Source: Phytophthora colocasiae
Taxonomy: Eukaryota > Oomycota > Peronosporomycetes > Peronosporales > Peronosporaceae
Assembly: GCA_018806915.1 (NCBI GenBank)
Contig: JAGKQI010000093.1
Span: 1,736,001-1,800,000, forward strand
Direction: 5' to 3'
Length of the DNA: 64,000 nucleotides
Positions 23,065 to 32,071 of this stretch are shown here, in pieces. Position 1 is the first letter of the stretch, and the number at the start of each line of letters is the position of its first letter. Both the position numbers and the translations under genes were made by a program. The notes under the pieces were generated by a model. It was not told where the DNA came from, ran no database searches, and worked only from the letters and a program-made list of their open reading frames with translations.

Positions 23065-24117
23065 ACCCTGCACGAGGAGTGCTGCGGTCAGCCACAGCAC
23101 TCGGAGCTTCGCGTGGCACAATACGACCACGGAGCTCCTTGATGTGATCGGGTACACGGATGACCGTGTACCCCAGGAGATCACTTTCGGCGAGGCGTGT
23201 TGCCAAGGGTGGGCAACACGGACAGGTGTGCCAAAGGGAACGGCACATGGGATCCCCGCTTCCATGGACTGATCGTGGAGGCGTTCACACTTACCACGTG
23301 TAGTGTAAGTGTAGTAGCGATCGCGAGCCGCAGCAACGCGCTCGCGATATGCCTTCGGGGCTTTGTTGAAGTTTTCAACAAAGGCGTTCCACGACTGACA
23401 AAGTGCCTGCCACTCTGGCACTTTGCTCTTGCGCGAAGTCTTCTTCGCTGCATAGTATCGGAGCTCGTGGAAGAGTCCGATATAGTAGTCGCGTCTTTGA
23501 GTCTCGGACTCAAAGACAACCTCTGCGGCGACGTCGTCGTCGTTGATACTGTTGCATGAGTACAACAGTATCGGGTTCGGTGGTGAACTAGCACCGAACC
23601 GGTCATGGATCTCCGCCTCAGTAGGCATCCATGGCGTGCGCACTGGCGGATCAGTGCGCGGTGCAGTGAGCGCCCTCGACATGGGGGACGCTTCATCATC
23701 ACTGCGCGGACGCTTCGAGCTTGAAGCGTCCGAGGCCTCATAACGAGGTCGTCAAGATCCCACGGGTGGGTCTGACGTGTCTTCAGACGAAGACACGGGA
23801 GCGGGAGCCTTGACATCAACCTCCCCCTCCTCGACATCCTCCTCGTAGTCGAGGATGTCTTCGTAGTCCTCTCCAAAGAGTTCTTTGAGAGGGACAGCAG
23901 GATTCTTAATCTCTGCTAGAGAAGAAGACTTCTTCTTCTTCTCATGCTTCTCCTTATGGAGAGCATGGTACTTGGTGACAGAGAGTTTCTCTGTCGGACC
24001 GCTGGAAGCAGCAGTGCTAGTGAGCACTGCTGAGGTCGTTGTTCCTGCTGCAGAGGCAGCAGGTGAGGCTTGCGCGTCCGCAGTAGCGGACGGAGACGTG
24101 GGCGTTGGCGAGTCCAT
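22733..24117 (-). pseudogene. E2 copy of the antisense ORF, frameshifted
   Basis: On the minus strand between the pol end and the 3' LTR lies the same protein that is intact in E3 (55315-56862), starting at the ATG at 24117 with an N-terminal part rich in Ala, Ser and Thr. In E2 the frame breaks at about 23752 and again near 23210, leaving open pieces 23752-24117, 22747-23682 and 22733-23248. Its 3' part overlaps the chromodomain end of pol on the other strand. The function is unknown. Confidence 0.7.
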
Positions 24118-24205
24118 TGCGAAATGAACTCGGATTTCTCTTGGGAACTTGACGGTCTTGTCAAGTTCTGTTGATTGACGTATCGAGACCGATACGTCGA
24201 ATCTT

Positions 24206-24218
24206 AACGGGGGGATGG
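24206..24218 (+). promoter_or_regulatory. E2 polypurine tract
   Basis: AACGGGGGGATGG immediately precedes the 3' LTR. E3 has the same purine run before its 3' LTR. Confidence 0.65.
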
Positions 24219-24670
24219 TGTACACGTACAAGTGGTTGTACCACTTGTAACTCTAACAGTTAGGATAACTGTTAGAGGTTGGAAATGGGCCTCAGACCTT
24301 GGTGTGCTGTACACACCAAAGGATACATGGGCGAACCACATTGTTGGATGGTTCGTGTGCATTTGTGCATATTATTGGTAGAAAGTAACGGATTTCTACC
24401 AATCACTGAGCAGAGTTTCTGCCAACCACACGTTGGCAGACCCTTTAGAAATAGATAACAAACAGTTTTAGGAGGTCCATAATTGGCTTATGCCAAATTC
24501 AATAACAGTTCTCATTTTTACGGTATTTTGCAGTTTAATTTAGTTATATTTGATTTAATTATACTTATTTAAATAAGTATACTTAAATTAAGTCTATTCT
24601 AATTGCACGCTTCCTCATACACGTAAGCGCACGTGTACGCCACCTAATAGGTCTAGATAGACCCATTACA
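24219..24670 (+). repeat. E2 3' LTR
   Basis: 452 bp. The tip reads TGTACACG where the 5' LTR has TGTAACGGGGTTACACG, a 9-base loss within the tip hairpin. The end TTACA is followed by the target duplication ACACT. Confidence 0.9.
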
Positions 24671-24694
24671 ACACTTCTCAGTAGCGATCCCTTT

Positions 24695-26046
24695 CGGTCT
24701 TAAAAAATGCTTCACTGTGCCGGCGCAGGAAGTCCTCGCTGCCTTCGTCGCTTTGCGTAGTACCACCTGTCCGCTCAATATTCGCAGTAAATAGACGCCG
24801 TAGACGTAGTTTGTGCTTCTCGCGATAGCGTCGTTGGACTAAAGTCTCTTTGTACGGGCGTCGTTCCCGATAACATGGAAGTACTTCAGGAGTTATCACC
24901 ATCGTGACTGCGAAGAGGCAGGATTCTGAGGTGGAAGTTGAATAGCGCAATGCACGTCTTAAACATGATGTCGTAGTTGCCTTCATCCCAACGATACTTG
25001 TCGGAGCACAGTGATCACAGTCTGCACAAGCGCCCAAAGTAATTCTCAACAATGACGCGGTCGTGCTCTATGTGGTCGTTCGTTTTAACTTGCATAGGCG
25101 TCAGAGTCTGCAACGGAAGTTTCTTCAACGGCGTGATGGTTCGAAAGTCCTTCGTAACCCTTGTCTGCTAGTACTGCCCACGAGTCTGGATACTTATCTC
25201 CTAAAGGCCCTTCGTCATTAAGCTCCGTCTCATTCTCAGTTTTGAGAAGATGCTGGAGAAAAATACGTGATTCTTGCAGAACACCTCAGCTGCTTCACTG
25301 CCAGGGTAATGACCGGTGCAGTTTATCGCAAGCCCATTTGGTAGGACAGCTACTTCGACCTTATACCATGCAGATGGTGTTTGGCACTATAATACAAATT
25401 GCGCCCCTATATTTGGCCACTGGGCATATTAGTGTGCTGGAAAGGCACGTTCGTGGCGTATCGGGCACTGAGACAATTGCGAAAAGCATTTCCCCCAAGA
25501 ACCAACGCCTCCATCGTGAACTTGTTTGCTGCTGACACCACAAACCACTCGTATAAGTACGTGTAGCGAAGGACCGCATTATCTTTTGAAATGTAGGAGG
25601 TTTAATCTTGAATACGCCAGCTACGACATTCTATTTACCGCCGTGTTTCAGGATTGTGAGTAACATGAACAGCATGTCCATGGCCGCTGAGCGCACTTAC
25701 GGCCACGACCCATATTCCAGTTATCTCTTAGATAATTCCTGAGATAGCCCCAAAGGCTTTCAAACTCAACGGGAGCGAAGCTAGTCATCGCCGTAATGTT
25801 AACGGAATCCTCGCGGAGAAATGAATGGTATATCGATGACGGCGAGTCGTCGCTGGACGTCATGACCACAGAAGACATACTTTCACGTTGCGCTTGACGG
25901 TCAGCATCGAGTTGACTCAAAATAGACACGCCTTGGGCAACTTGGGTAGCGGATAGCGGCTGGTTTGTGGGCTGACTTCGGCGAAATTGGGAGGATACCA
26001 TAGCGAAGGATGAGGTACGCGGCGAATTAGGAAATGACTGAGGCAT
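24695..26046 (-). pseudogene. PIF/Harbinger-type transposase, broken
   Basis: A full-length but decayed DDE transposase on the minus strand. The N-terminal part (frame 25648-26046) has 'VNITAMTSFAPVEFESLWGY' and NWNMGRGRKCAQRP, typical of oomycete Harbinger proteins. Then come pieces with LPNGLAINCTGHYPGS, a DKYPDSWAVLADKGYEG-like region readable across frames near 25150-25200, and 'HDRVIVENYFGRLC' with DKYRWDEGNYDIMFK near 25000-25075. The C-terminus is EAFFKTERDRY followed by a stop near 24681. Several stops and frame shifts are present. E2 inserted a few bases beyond this stop. Confidence 0.75.
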
Positions 26047-26198
26047 TTCGTGATGTGGGGACTCACAGTATTGAGCAACTCCTACCTACTCGATTCGGTG
26101 AGCAACTATTTGGTTGAAGACCGCGCAGTCGTTCATCCTAGGCGCACTTAACGAGCCTATTTTGTGGTGTGTGATGACTTCCTGTGATTGTGTCAGAG

Positions 26199-26269
26199 GT
26201 TTCCATGACACAAATTGATGGAACATATGTCACAAATTCATGGTCCCTTAGAGTTACTCTCATGGAAAC
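26199..26269. repeat. Small inverted repeat beside the Harbinger relic
   Basis: GTTTCCATGA (26199-26208) and TCATGGAAAC (26260-26269), 10-bp perfect arms around 51 bp. The spacer also carries two TGTCACAAATT-like words. It may be a small fold-back element or a terminal-repeat remnant of the neighbouring transposon. The rest of 26047-26532 holds nothing recognised. Confidence 0.5.
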
Positions 26270-26532
26270 CCCCTAATGCGCCGTTGCGTTTACCGTAGGT
26301 ACATCGTACGAGCTACATGCGCGCCTCCCCTATGATAGCAACATGGTGTGTTCGCTAGCATGTCTTGTATATATCTAGCAAGTCTCGCCGTCGAATTCGC
26401 ACTTGCAGACGCGCAGGATGACTAGTCATCACTGGAGTCAAACTAAATATGTTTTACGCTTATACATTATAGCAGGGACTCCGAATGGCAATACATCTTA
26501 GGCATCCCGGTATCATCTTGAATAACGACGTG

Positions 26533-27687
26533 ATGGCAACCTCCGGACTGGATTCGAGTACCCAGGCCTCCCAGGCTCATGCGGCCGCGTCCTCTTCATC
26601 TACATCATCACTTTCGCGCACTGGCAACGACCGCTCCTTCATTAGGCTGCCTCATACTCATGGAGTCCGTCGTCGACGTGAGGACTCGGCCGCTGTGGAG
26701 ATTGAGGAACTGGACTCACGTACGATGCGGCAAAGTTCATACAATTACTTCCAGCACCATGGAGCTGGTCCTAGTTCCTCTGTGTTACGGACATCGACGT
26801 TTCGCTCTTCATTAGGGCGTAGTCCTGCGTCGAGGAAGCGGCAAAGAACATTAGCAGAGCAACTGGATGAACTGTGTCTGCAAGGCTCGCGTGGTCGATC
26901 CGTGGGGATGGACAGTTCCAAGAGCAGGAGCAAAAGCGCACGAAGGGTAGCAAGAGAGAAGGCTAGACAGGAAGCTAGGGGCTCCAGAATTGTGGAGCTT
27001 GACGAGTTTGGACGGGAGAAAGCTGCGTCGGTGGATAGCAGTGGAAGTGAGAGCGACGGGATGATGGATGTCACGGGAGAACCAGCAGGATTAAAGGTGT
27101 ATGGAGACGCGGCAAACGCTAACGGGCTACGGAGCTTCTTCGCTGCTGGGGCAGGTGAACATCATCGACCCATGGACAGAATGTATCGTCACTATGTGGC
27201 TGTTGCAGCTCAAAGTGCAGGGACGACACCTCCACAGGGAAATGAGATAGTGGTCTTCCGTCCCCCAGCGCAAATCAAGCCAACATTCGCGGAGGATTTA
27301 CCAGCGTATTTGTCATTGACGCCACATGAATTTGAGAAGCTGTCTATGGCGGAGAAGAAGCAATGGTATCAGGCACACAGTCGCTACATGCGCGAGCTGG
27401 ACCAAGCGGCGGCGAAGAATGACGGCAAAGTGGAGATGCAGATGGAAGCAAAGCCGACAGAGTCTGTGGGTGGATTTGAGACGTCTCGGCGTCGTAATTC
27501 CAGTGCAAGCTCAAGTTCGTATCAAGTGCTCGGTGTTCCTAGTACTGACGAAGAGGAGGACGCCACTTTTGACTATTTTGAAGATGTGGAGATGATGGAA
27601 GATATTGAGGATGACGCAGCGCCGAAGTGTCCGCATGCTGCTGGTGCTCTCACTCACACAGAGTGGTTTACGGACGATGAGTTGTAA
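26533..27687 (+). CDS. Hypothetical low-complexity protein, 384 aa
   Basis: An intact intronless frame. I choose the ATG at 26533 (MATSGLDSSTQ); an upstream in-frame ATG at 26485 would add 16 residues. The protein is rich in Ser, Arg and Glu. It contains basic clusters (RRRREDS, SRKRQR, and SKSRSKSARRVAREKARQE) that could act as nuclear localisation signals, and an acidic C-terminus (TDEEEDATFDYFEDVEMMEDIEDD). A more conserved-looking block lies at about residues 250-300 (QIKPTFAEDLPAYLSLTPHE and the Trp-Tyr segment KKQWYQAHSRYMRELD). There is no signal peptide or membrane segment. It converges on the GH5 gene with 109 bp between the stops. I do not recognise the family; its intact frame amid dead transposons suggests a genuine gene. 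Confidence 0.7.
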   Translation: MATSGLDSSTQASQAHAAASSSSTSSLSRTGNDRSFIRLPHTHGVRRRREDSAAVEIEELDSRTMRQSSYNYFQHHGAGPSSSVLRTSTFRSSLGRSPASRKRQRTLAEQLDELCLQGSRGRSVGMDSSKSRSKSARRVAREKARQEARGSRIVELDEFGREKAASVDSSGSESDGMMDVTGEPAGLKVYGDAANANGLRSFFAAGAGEHHRPMDRMYRHYVAVAAQSAGTTPPQGNEIVVFRPPAQIKPTFAEDLPAYLSLTPHEFEKLSMAEKKQWYQAHSRYMRELDQAAAKNDGKVEMQMEAKPTESVGGFETSRRRNSSASSSSYQVLGVPSTDEEEDATFDYFEDVEMMEDIEDDAAPKCPHAAGALTHTEWFTDDEL

Positions 27688-27796
27688 AGTGCAACCAAAG
27701 GCGGGGAACGTAATTGAACGATCACTGAATGAATGCAACAAAATATTTTGGACATTACACTTAGAGAACATGCCTCAGTTATGCTGGAAATGTTCT

Positions 27797-29863
27797 TTAC
27801 ATGGTGTAAGCTTCGAGGTATGGGCTGACAACAGCAGCAGCGAGAGCGAGGTAAACCGGCCAGTTCGAGTGGATCGAACCCCGAGGCTTCGTGGGGTGCA
27901 CCACAATACGGTGCGTGTGCGCATGCACGTGGCTATCGTGCTGGTGCTTCACCACATCGTAGCCCTCGTGTTTGTCGATCGTGAATTGGCCATCCGATGC
28001 AGTCACGCGATAGCCTTCCGGGTAGTGAGCGTACGGCACGTAAATCTCCGTCACAGCGCTCACCTCGGATTTCTCCGACTTGTACTCCAGCACGTACTCC
28101 GCTGTCTTTAGGTCAAACTGCGACTTGAGCGGAATGCCAGCAATCCGACGCCCATGAGGGCGAGCAAACGCGCGAAGTCCACGAGCAGAGTCATCGCGGC
28201 GGCGAACACCGGATAGACGACGCACCAACGACTCCGTGTCCGGACTGCTGATACTCAAGTCCTCTAGGTTCCAGAGGTCACCAAACTTGTGCGAGTTGTC
28301 GGCCGTGTAATTCCACAGGGTGAACGACAGCAGCTGTGACTCAAGGTTGTAGATGGTGTTATCCAAAGCCTCTACTTGAGCAGAGAAGTCGCCAGTCGTG
28401 AAGGCTTGGGCGTGGTTCATGTTGTACGGGATACCAGTCTCGCCGATAAGAGTGGGAGCATTCGACATCTTCTCACGCCCAAAGCTAGCGACGTGAGCAA
28501 GCTGCTTCTGGTGCAGTGCACGGAGCGCGGCATTACCGAAAGCAGGCTTGCCTGTGGCGAAATCCAGCGTAAAGTACGAGCGCCAAGTCGTCGTGAACAG
28601 TGTGATCATGTCATACCAGTGCATCGCGTTGACCGAAAGAGGAATATCCTCCGTGGAGATCTGCGGGAACACCAGGTCTCCGATTTCAGTCGGTGGCATC
28701 TCTGTGAAGATCATAGCCTTCGGAGAAATGCTCTGAATGCGCTTGGTAAACCTCCTAGCGAACGGGAGGAAGAACTCCGTTCCGAAATCAACGCCACTGA
28801 AGTAATCAGGCTTGAGCAGCTGGGGTTTGCCCTGTGCATCGATCTCCCACACGCCATGCTTCTTCCAGATACATTCAGCCCCATCTTTCCAAGCTCGAAC
28901 ACCCTTTGGGTCAATGTGCTCAACACGCATGGGCTTTCCGCGCATCATTTCCCAGATACCAGCACCCCAAACTTCAACATCTTGAGCAATACCTTCACCC
29001 AGAGCCATCGCCGATAGAGCAGACGATGCGTGGCCGTTGCGGAAACCAGCCGAGTTCAGCAGGTCCTTCGCACCAATCCAACCGTTCGACGGCTCGTTCA
29101 TAGTGCCATAACCAGCAACATTCGGCAATCCCTTAAGAGCTTCAGCCAACGCTGCCAACGAATCGAGGTAGTGAGACTGCAGGTACTCCTGGATCTGCAC
29201 GCCGTCCACGAAGCAGTTGGGCGCGTACTTCTTGCCAGCCCAGAACAAGGTGAACATGGTGGCGCAGGCCAACTTGGCGTAGTTCGTGGGCCAGATCATC
29301 TTAGGGAACTTGGATGCCGGCAGCCCGCACGTCTCAAGACACAGAGCAGCTTTGGTTGTCTCGAAGTTACGCGGCTCCAAGCCGATGCATTCCAGCGTCC
29401 ACATAGGAGCACCATCACCTCCCGTCCAACGAGACCACACGTCTTGATGCGGGTCAATGTACACCTGCATGTTGTAGTCAGCTGCCTTCTCCACCACTGC
29501 GCGAATGTACTGGAGGTATTCATGGTCGATTTGGCCCGGACCAGCATGCTCAATAGCTTCCCACGTCACGATGAAGCGTAGGAACGTCAGTCCCCAGCGT
29601 TGTAGTCGTGACAAGTGCAGGTCCGCTTCCTCTAAAGGGAACGGACGTCCAACAAAAGAGACAGAGGCTGCTCCATCAAAGAAGTCGCTCATATCCTGGT
29701 CGTCTGTGTGTCCGTAGCCGAACGGAAGCTTGGACGAACCACCGAGGTTCACACCACGCAGCAGAGCGACACGACCATATTGGTCGACGAAGTGTCCGTC
29801 TTTCATGCCAAGGATGGTCGTTTGGCGAGGTTCAGGCTCAGGTACAGACTTGGACTGCGACAT
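27797..29863 (-). CDS. GH5 glycosidase (GH5_12-like, glucosylceramidase/sterylglucosidase type)
   Basis: A 688-residue intronless enzyme starting at ATG 29863 (MSQSKSVPEPEP); the longer in-frame extension to 30082 has no better start context. It has the GH5 fold with DPHQDVWSR at about residues 137-145, the acid/base glutamate E257 in TMNEPSNGW, and the nucleophile E475 in LIGETGIPYN. The DPHQDVWSRW-TGGDGAPMW signature is characteristic of GH5_12, whose fungal members hydrolyse glucosylceramide or sterol glucosides; the substrate here is inferred from that. The C-terminal 120 residues form a beta-rich GH5 C-terminal domain (EIYVPYAHYPEGYRVTASDG) and then a hydrophobic tail (WPVYLALAAAVVSPYL) that could anchor the protein in a membrane. 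No N-terminal signal peptide is seen, so the enzyme is probably intracellular. The neighbour at 30228 shares the C-terminal domain. Confidence 0.9.
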   Translation of the reverse strand: MSQSKSVPEPEPRQTTILGMKDGHFVDQYGRVALLRGVNLGGSSKLPFGYGHTDDQDMSDFFDGAASVSFVGRPFPLEEADLHLSRLQRWGLTFLRFIVTWEAIEHAGPGQIDHEYLQYIRAVVEKAADYNMQVYIDPHQDVWSRWTGGDGAPMWTLECIGLEPRNFETTKAALCLETCGLPASKFPKMIWPTNYAKLACATMFTLFWAGKKYAPNCFVDGVQIQEYLQSHYLDSLAALAEALKGLPNVAGYGTMNEPSNGWIGAKDLLNSAGFRNGHASSALSAMALGEGIAQDVEVWGAGIWEMMRGKPMRVEHIDPKGVRAWKDGAECIWKKHGVWEIDAQGKPQLLKPDYFSGVDFGTEFFLPFARRFTKRIQSISPKAMIFTEMPPTEIGDLVFPQISTEDIPLSVNAMHWYDMITLFTTTWRSYFTLDFATGKPAFGNAALRALHQKQLAHVASFGREKMSNAPTLIGETGIPYNMNHAQAFTTGDFSAQVEALDNTIYNLESQLLSFTLWNYTADNSHKFGDLWNLEDLSISSPDTESLVRRLSGVRRRDDSARGLRAFARPHGRRIAGIPLKSQFDLKTAEYVLEYKSEKSEVSAVTEIYVPYAHYPEGYRVTASDGQFTIDKHEGYDVVKHQHDSHVHAHTHRIVVHPTKPRGSIHSNWPVYLALAAAVVSPYLEAYTM

Positions 29864-30227
29864 CTTTAGTCTTGCTTTGGGTCTTGAGGGCTTGGACAGA
29901 AATTGCAGAGTGTGGAGACCGCAACGAGGTGGATACGTACGCGGTCGCAGTTGAAGAGCGAAGCTCATCCACGCGGATTTGATGGCATGTACATTGGCTC
30001 TCCACATCAACTTTGATGACGGAACAAAGACAAGAACACTGTCGTGACTCATGTAGGTCACGTTGGCCGTCAACGGCTTCAAGTCAATATCTTTCCAGTG
30101 TGTCTCGTCACGTAAGGTTAGACAGAGCTAGCGTAGCGCTGCATACACATAAGGACCGAGAGTGTATTATCGCCACTTTACTTGTGTGTAGTACATGTAT
30201 GTATGATGTTGCGTCTCCTCTGGCCAA
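29864..30227. other. Intergenic between GH5 and its small paralogue
   Basis: 364 bp upstream of the GH5 start. No gene; I could not place a convincing start motif. Confidence 0.4.
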
Positions 30228-30794
30228 TTACCACGCCAAGTAAGGAGTGATGATAGCGACGCCCAGCGCCACGTACACAGGGATGTTACTGTGCCCCACC
30301 CAAGCGAATCGGGAGCTCTCAGCGACCACCTTCCTCGTCTTCTCCACAATAATGCGGTGCTTATGAGCGGGGCCGTCATGTTCATGCTTGATGATGTCGT
30401 AGCCCTCGTGCTTCTCAATGGTACAGTGTCCGTCCGACGCCGTCACACGGTATCCGCCCGGGAAATGGATGTATGGCACGAAGATCTCAGTCGTTTTCGT
30501 TGCACTGGAGCTCTCCGACGTGTACTCGAACACGAAGGTGGACGAACTCTGCGTGAACTCAGACGTGACGACGGAGCCGTTGATCTTCCGGGCGTGGGGG
30601 CGGGCACTGACCGCGTTCCGGAGGTCCAGCACGATTTCTTCCCCCGATTCGGACGTGAACACGTACGTCTTGTTGGTGGTCGTGGTCACCGTCTTCTTGG
30701 TGGACTCACCGGCAGTGCTGGGCACATGCGAGTGAGTAAGCGTCTTGGTGACGGTCGTTTGAGTGTGGGTTTCCTTCACGGGGGACGAGGACAT
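30228..30794 (-). CDS. Stand-alone GH5 C-terminal-domain protein with hydrophobic tail, 188 aa
   Basis: Intact frame from ATG 30794 (MSSSPVKETHTQ) to TAA 30228. The first 60 residues are Thr/Ser-rich and probably disordered. Residues about 65-165 match the C-terminal domain of the adjacent GH5 enzyme almost motif for motif: SARPHARKING for ARPHGRRIAG, TEIFVPYIHFPGGYRVTASD for the GH5 version with YAHYPEG, and IEKHEGYDIIKHEHD for IDKHEGYDVVKHQHD. The tail IPVYVALGVAIITPYLAW is likewise a single hydrophobic segment ending at the C-terminus. There is no catalytic barrel. It most likely arose by tandem duplication followed by loss of the catalytic part. Binding of lipid or glycoside substrate near a membrane is a guess. 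Confidence 0.8.
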   Translation of the reverse strand: MSSSPVKETHTQTTVTKTLTHSHVPSTAGESTKKTVTTTTNKTYVFTSESGEEIVLDLRNAVSARPHARKINGSVVTSEFTQSSSTFVFEYTSESSSATKTTEIFVPYIHFPGGYRVTASDGHCTIEKHEGYDIIKHEHDGPAHKHRIIVEKTRKVVAESSRFAWVGHSNIPVYVALGVAIITPYLAW

Positions 30795-31133
30795 TGTAGT
30801 CGGGTGGATAGGAGACTTGATCGGATCGAAGCAGATTCGGGAATGTCTTAGCACTCGGCTGTGGGAGGGCTGGCTTGAAGCCAGCGGGTCAGCTGGAGCG
30901 TTTCACAAGATTTGGATACTTTTTTTCATTCAGATTTGTACTGACACTACATGTGCCTCTGCTCTCTGCTCTCCATGCACCACCTACGGATATGATATCC
31001 TATTGCCTGCAGTGCTACAAGTTGCAGCCTGCAGTGCAACCGACAAAAACTAAGATCGTATAAAACACCACTTCGTTACATTCTTTACGGACTCAACGCT
31101 TCCTCTATAGAGACAATAAAATCGACACGATAT
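30795..31133. other. Intergenic
   Basis: 339 bp between the small GH5-tail gene and the first LPMO gene; nothing recognised. Confidence 0.4.
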
Positions 31134-32015
31134 CTAGTTCTCCGAACGCAGGTTGGCAGTCATGCGGCGACGGCGCTTGCAGTTTGCGGTAGAAGTTGAG
31201 GCTGGAGCATCGGTGACGTCCGCAGGGGCAACCGTTCCTGCAGCAGGAGCCGGGGTGTATTCACCTTCGTTCGCTGTGGAAGCGGAGGCATCCGAAGGCT
31301 CCGTAGTAGTCGGGGTATTGGTGGCAGCAGGAGCATCAGTCGTTGCGGGGGTCTGCGTCGTAGCCGTCGGAGTGCTGGGGGCGTCCGTCGTCTCAGTCTG
31401 CGACGTCGGGGCGTCAGTGGTTTGAGTCTGGGCACCACCACCACTTCCGTTGGTGATCGCAGCGCACTGCTTGTAGACCTGCCAGTTAGGCTCGTGTAGT
31501 GCCAGCCAGTAGAAGGTGAAGGTGCAGTCTCCGCTGCAAGACGAGAAATCGACAGGGATCTCGGCCGGGTACCCAGTGTAGTCGGCACGGCAGTCATCCG
31601 AGTGGAAAACACGAGTGTCGTCGATCCAGCCCTCGCACGGTCCGTGGTGCGAGTCGATGAATCCCTTCTGCTCCTGGTCGTTCTGCCACGTCATGGAGCT
31701 CAGCGAGCTCACATCAACTGCAGCCTTGCCGGTGAGTGATGTTTTGCCGCAGTCGGGCGCGGCAGTGTCCATCATCGCCTTAAGCGTTTTGAACTTTGAG
31801 TTCGGGAAGGACTTGGTGAACATGGCGGTGTTGGCCTCGGGGCTGTCGTTCCACTTGAGTCCGCTAAAGGCTGCATCGCACGATTCGGTCAGAATGCCGT
31901 TGTAGGACGTGTCAATGCCGTTCGGGAAGTATGCGGCTGGCTGCGAGAGGTAGCCGTGGGCGTTGACCTGAGAGGCCAACAGAGCGACGGCGGAGGTAGC
32001 GATAATGAACTTCAT
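31134..32015 (-). CDS. AA17-type secreted LPMO 1
   Basis: A 293-residue copper oxidase of the oomycete AA17 type; characterised AA17 enzymes cleave plant pectin (homogalacturonan) oxidatively and act outside the cell. The start at ATG 32015 gives a signal peptide (residues 1-19, ending QVNA), and cleavage exposes His20 as mature residue 1 (HGYLSQP), the first ligand of the copper histidine brace. Core motifs follow: DVSSLSSMTWQND, GFIDSHHGPCEGWIDD, VDFSSCSGDCTFTFYWLALH and EPNWQVYKQC. About 90 residues of Thr/Pro/Ala-rich linker lead to a Cys and a basic tail (CKRRRRMTANLRSEN). It has no introns, unlike LPMO 2 and 3 nearby. It is more diverged from the others (TWQNDQEQKG where they have WWQNDEYKEG). 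It heads a run of minus-strand LPMO genes. AA17 membership is inferred from motifs. Confidence 0.88.
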   Translation of the reverse strand: MKFIIATSAVALLASQVNAHGYLSQPAAYFPNGIDTSYNGILTESCDAAFSGLKWNDSPEANTAMFTKSFPNSKFKTLKAMMDTAAPDCGKTSLTGKAAVDVSSLSSMTWQNDQEQKGFIDSHHGPCEGWIDDTRVFHSDDCRADYTGYPAEIPVDFSSCSGDCTFTFYWLALHEPNWQVYKQCAAITNGSGGGAQTQTTDAPTSQTETTDAPSTPTATTQTPATTDAPAATNTPTTTEPSDASASTANEGEYTPAPAAGTVAPADVTDAPASTSTANCKRRRRMTANLRSEN

Positions 32016-32054
32016 CGTTGGTGAGGGTGCTTGGTTGGGCTTACTGCTCAAGAG

Positions 32055-32071
32055 GCAAATGTCGGAATGAG
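32055..32071 (-). promoter_or_regulatory. Inr/FPR-like start element of LPMO 1
   Basis: CTCATTCCGACATTTGC on the minus strand, about 40-55 nt before the ATG. It closely resembles the oomycete composite initiator plus flanking element (TCATTYY followed by NCAWTTT). This predicts a short 5' leader. Confidence 0.7.

Larger units (their letters stand above)
16382..24670 (+). mobile_element. Ty3/gypsy chromovirus-type LTR retrotransposon E2
   Basis: An 8289-bp element with a perfect 5-bp target duplication, ACACT (16377-16381 and 24671-24675). LTRs are 16382-16842 and 24219-24670; the 3' copy has lost 9 bp at its tip and differs at a few single bases. Order: primer binding site, gag, -1 frameshift signal, pol with C-terminal chromodomain, antisense ORF, polypurine tract. 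It is a close relative of E3 (49127-57421), nearly identical over long stretches, and a distant relative of E1. E2 and E3 carry different indels, so each is broken at different points. Confidence 0.95.
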
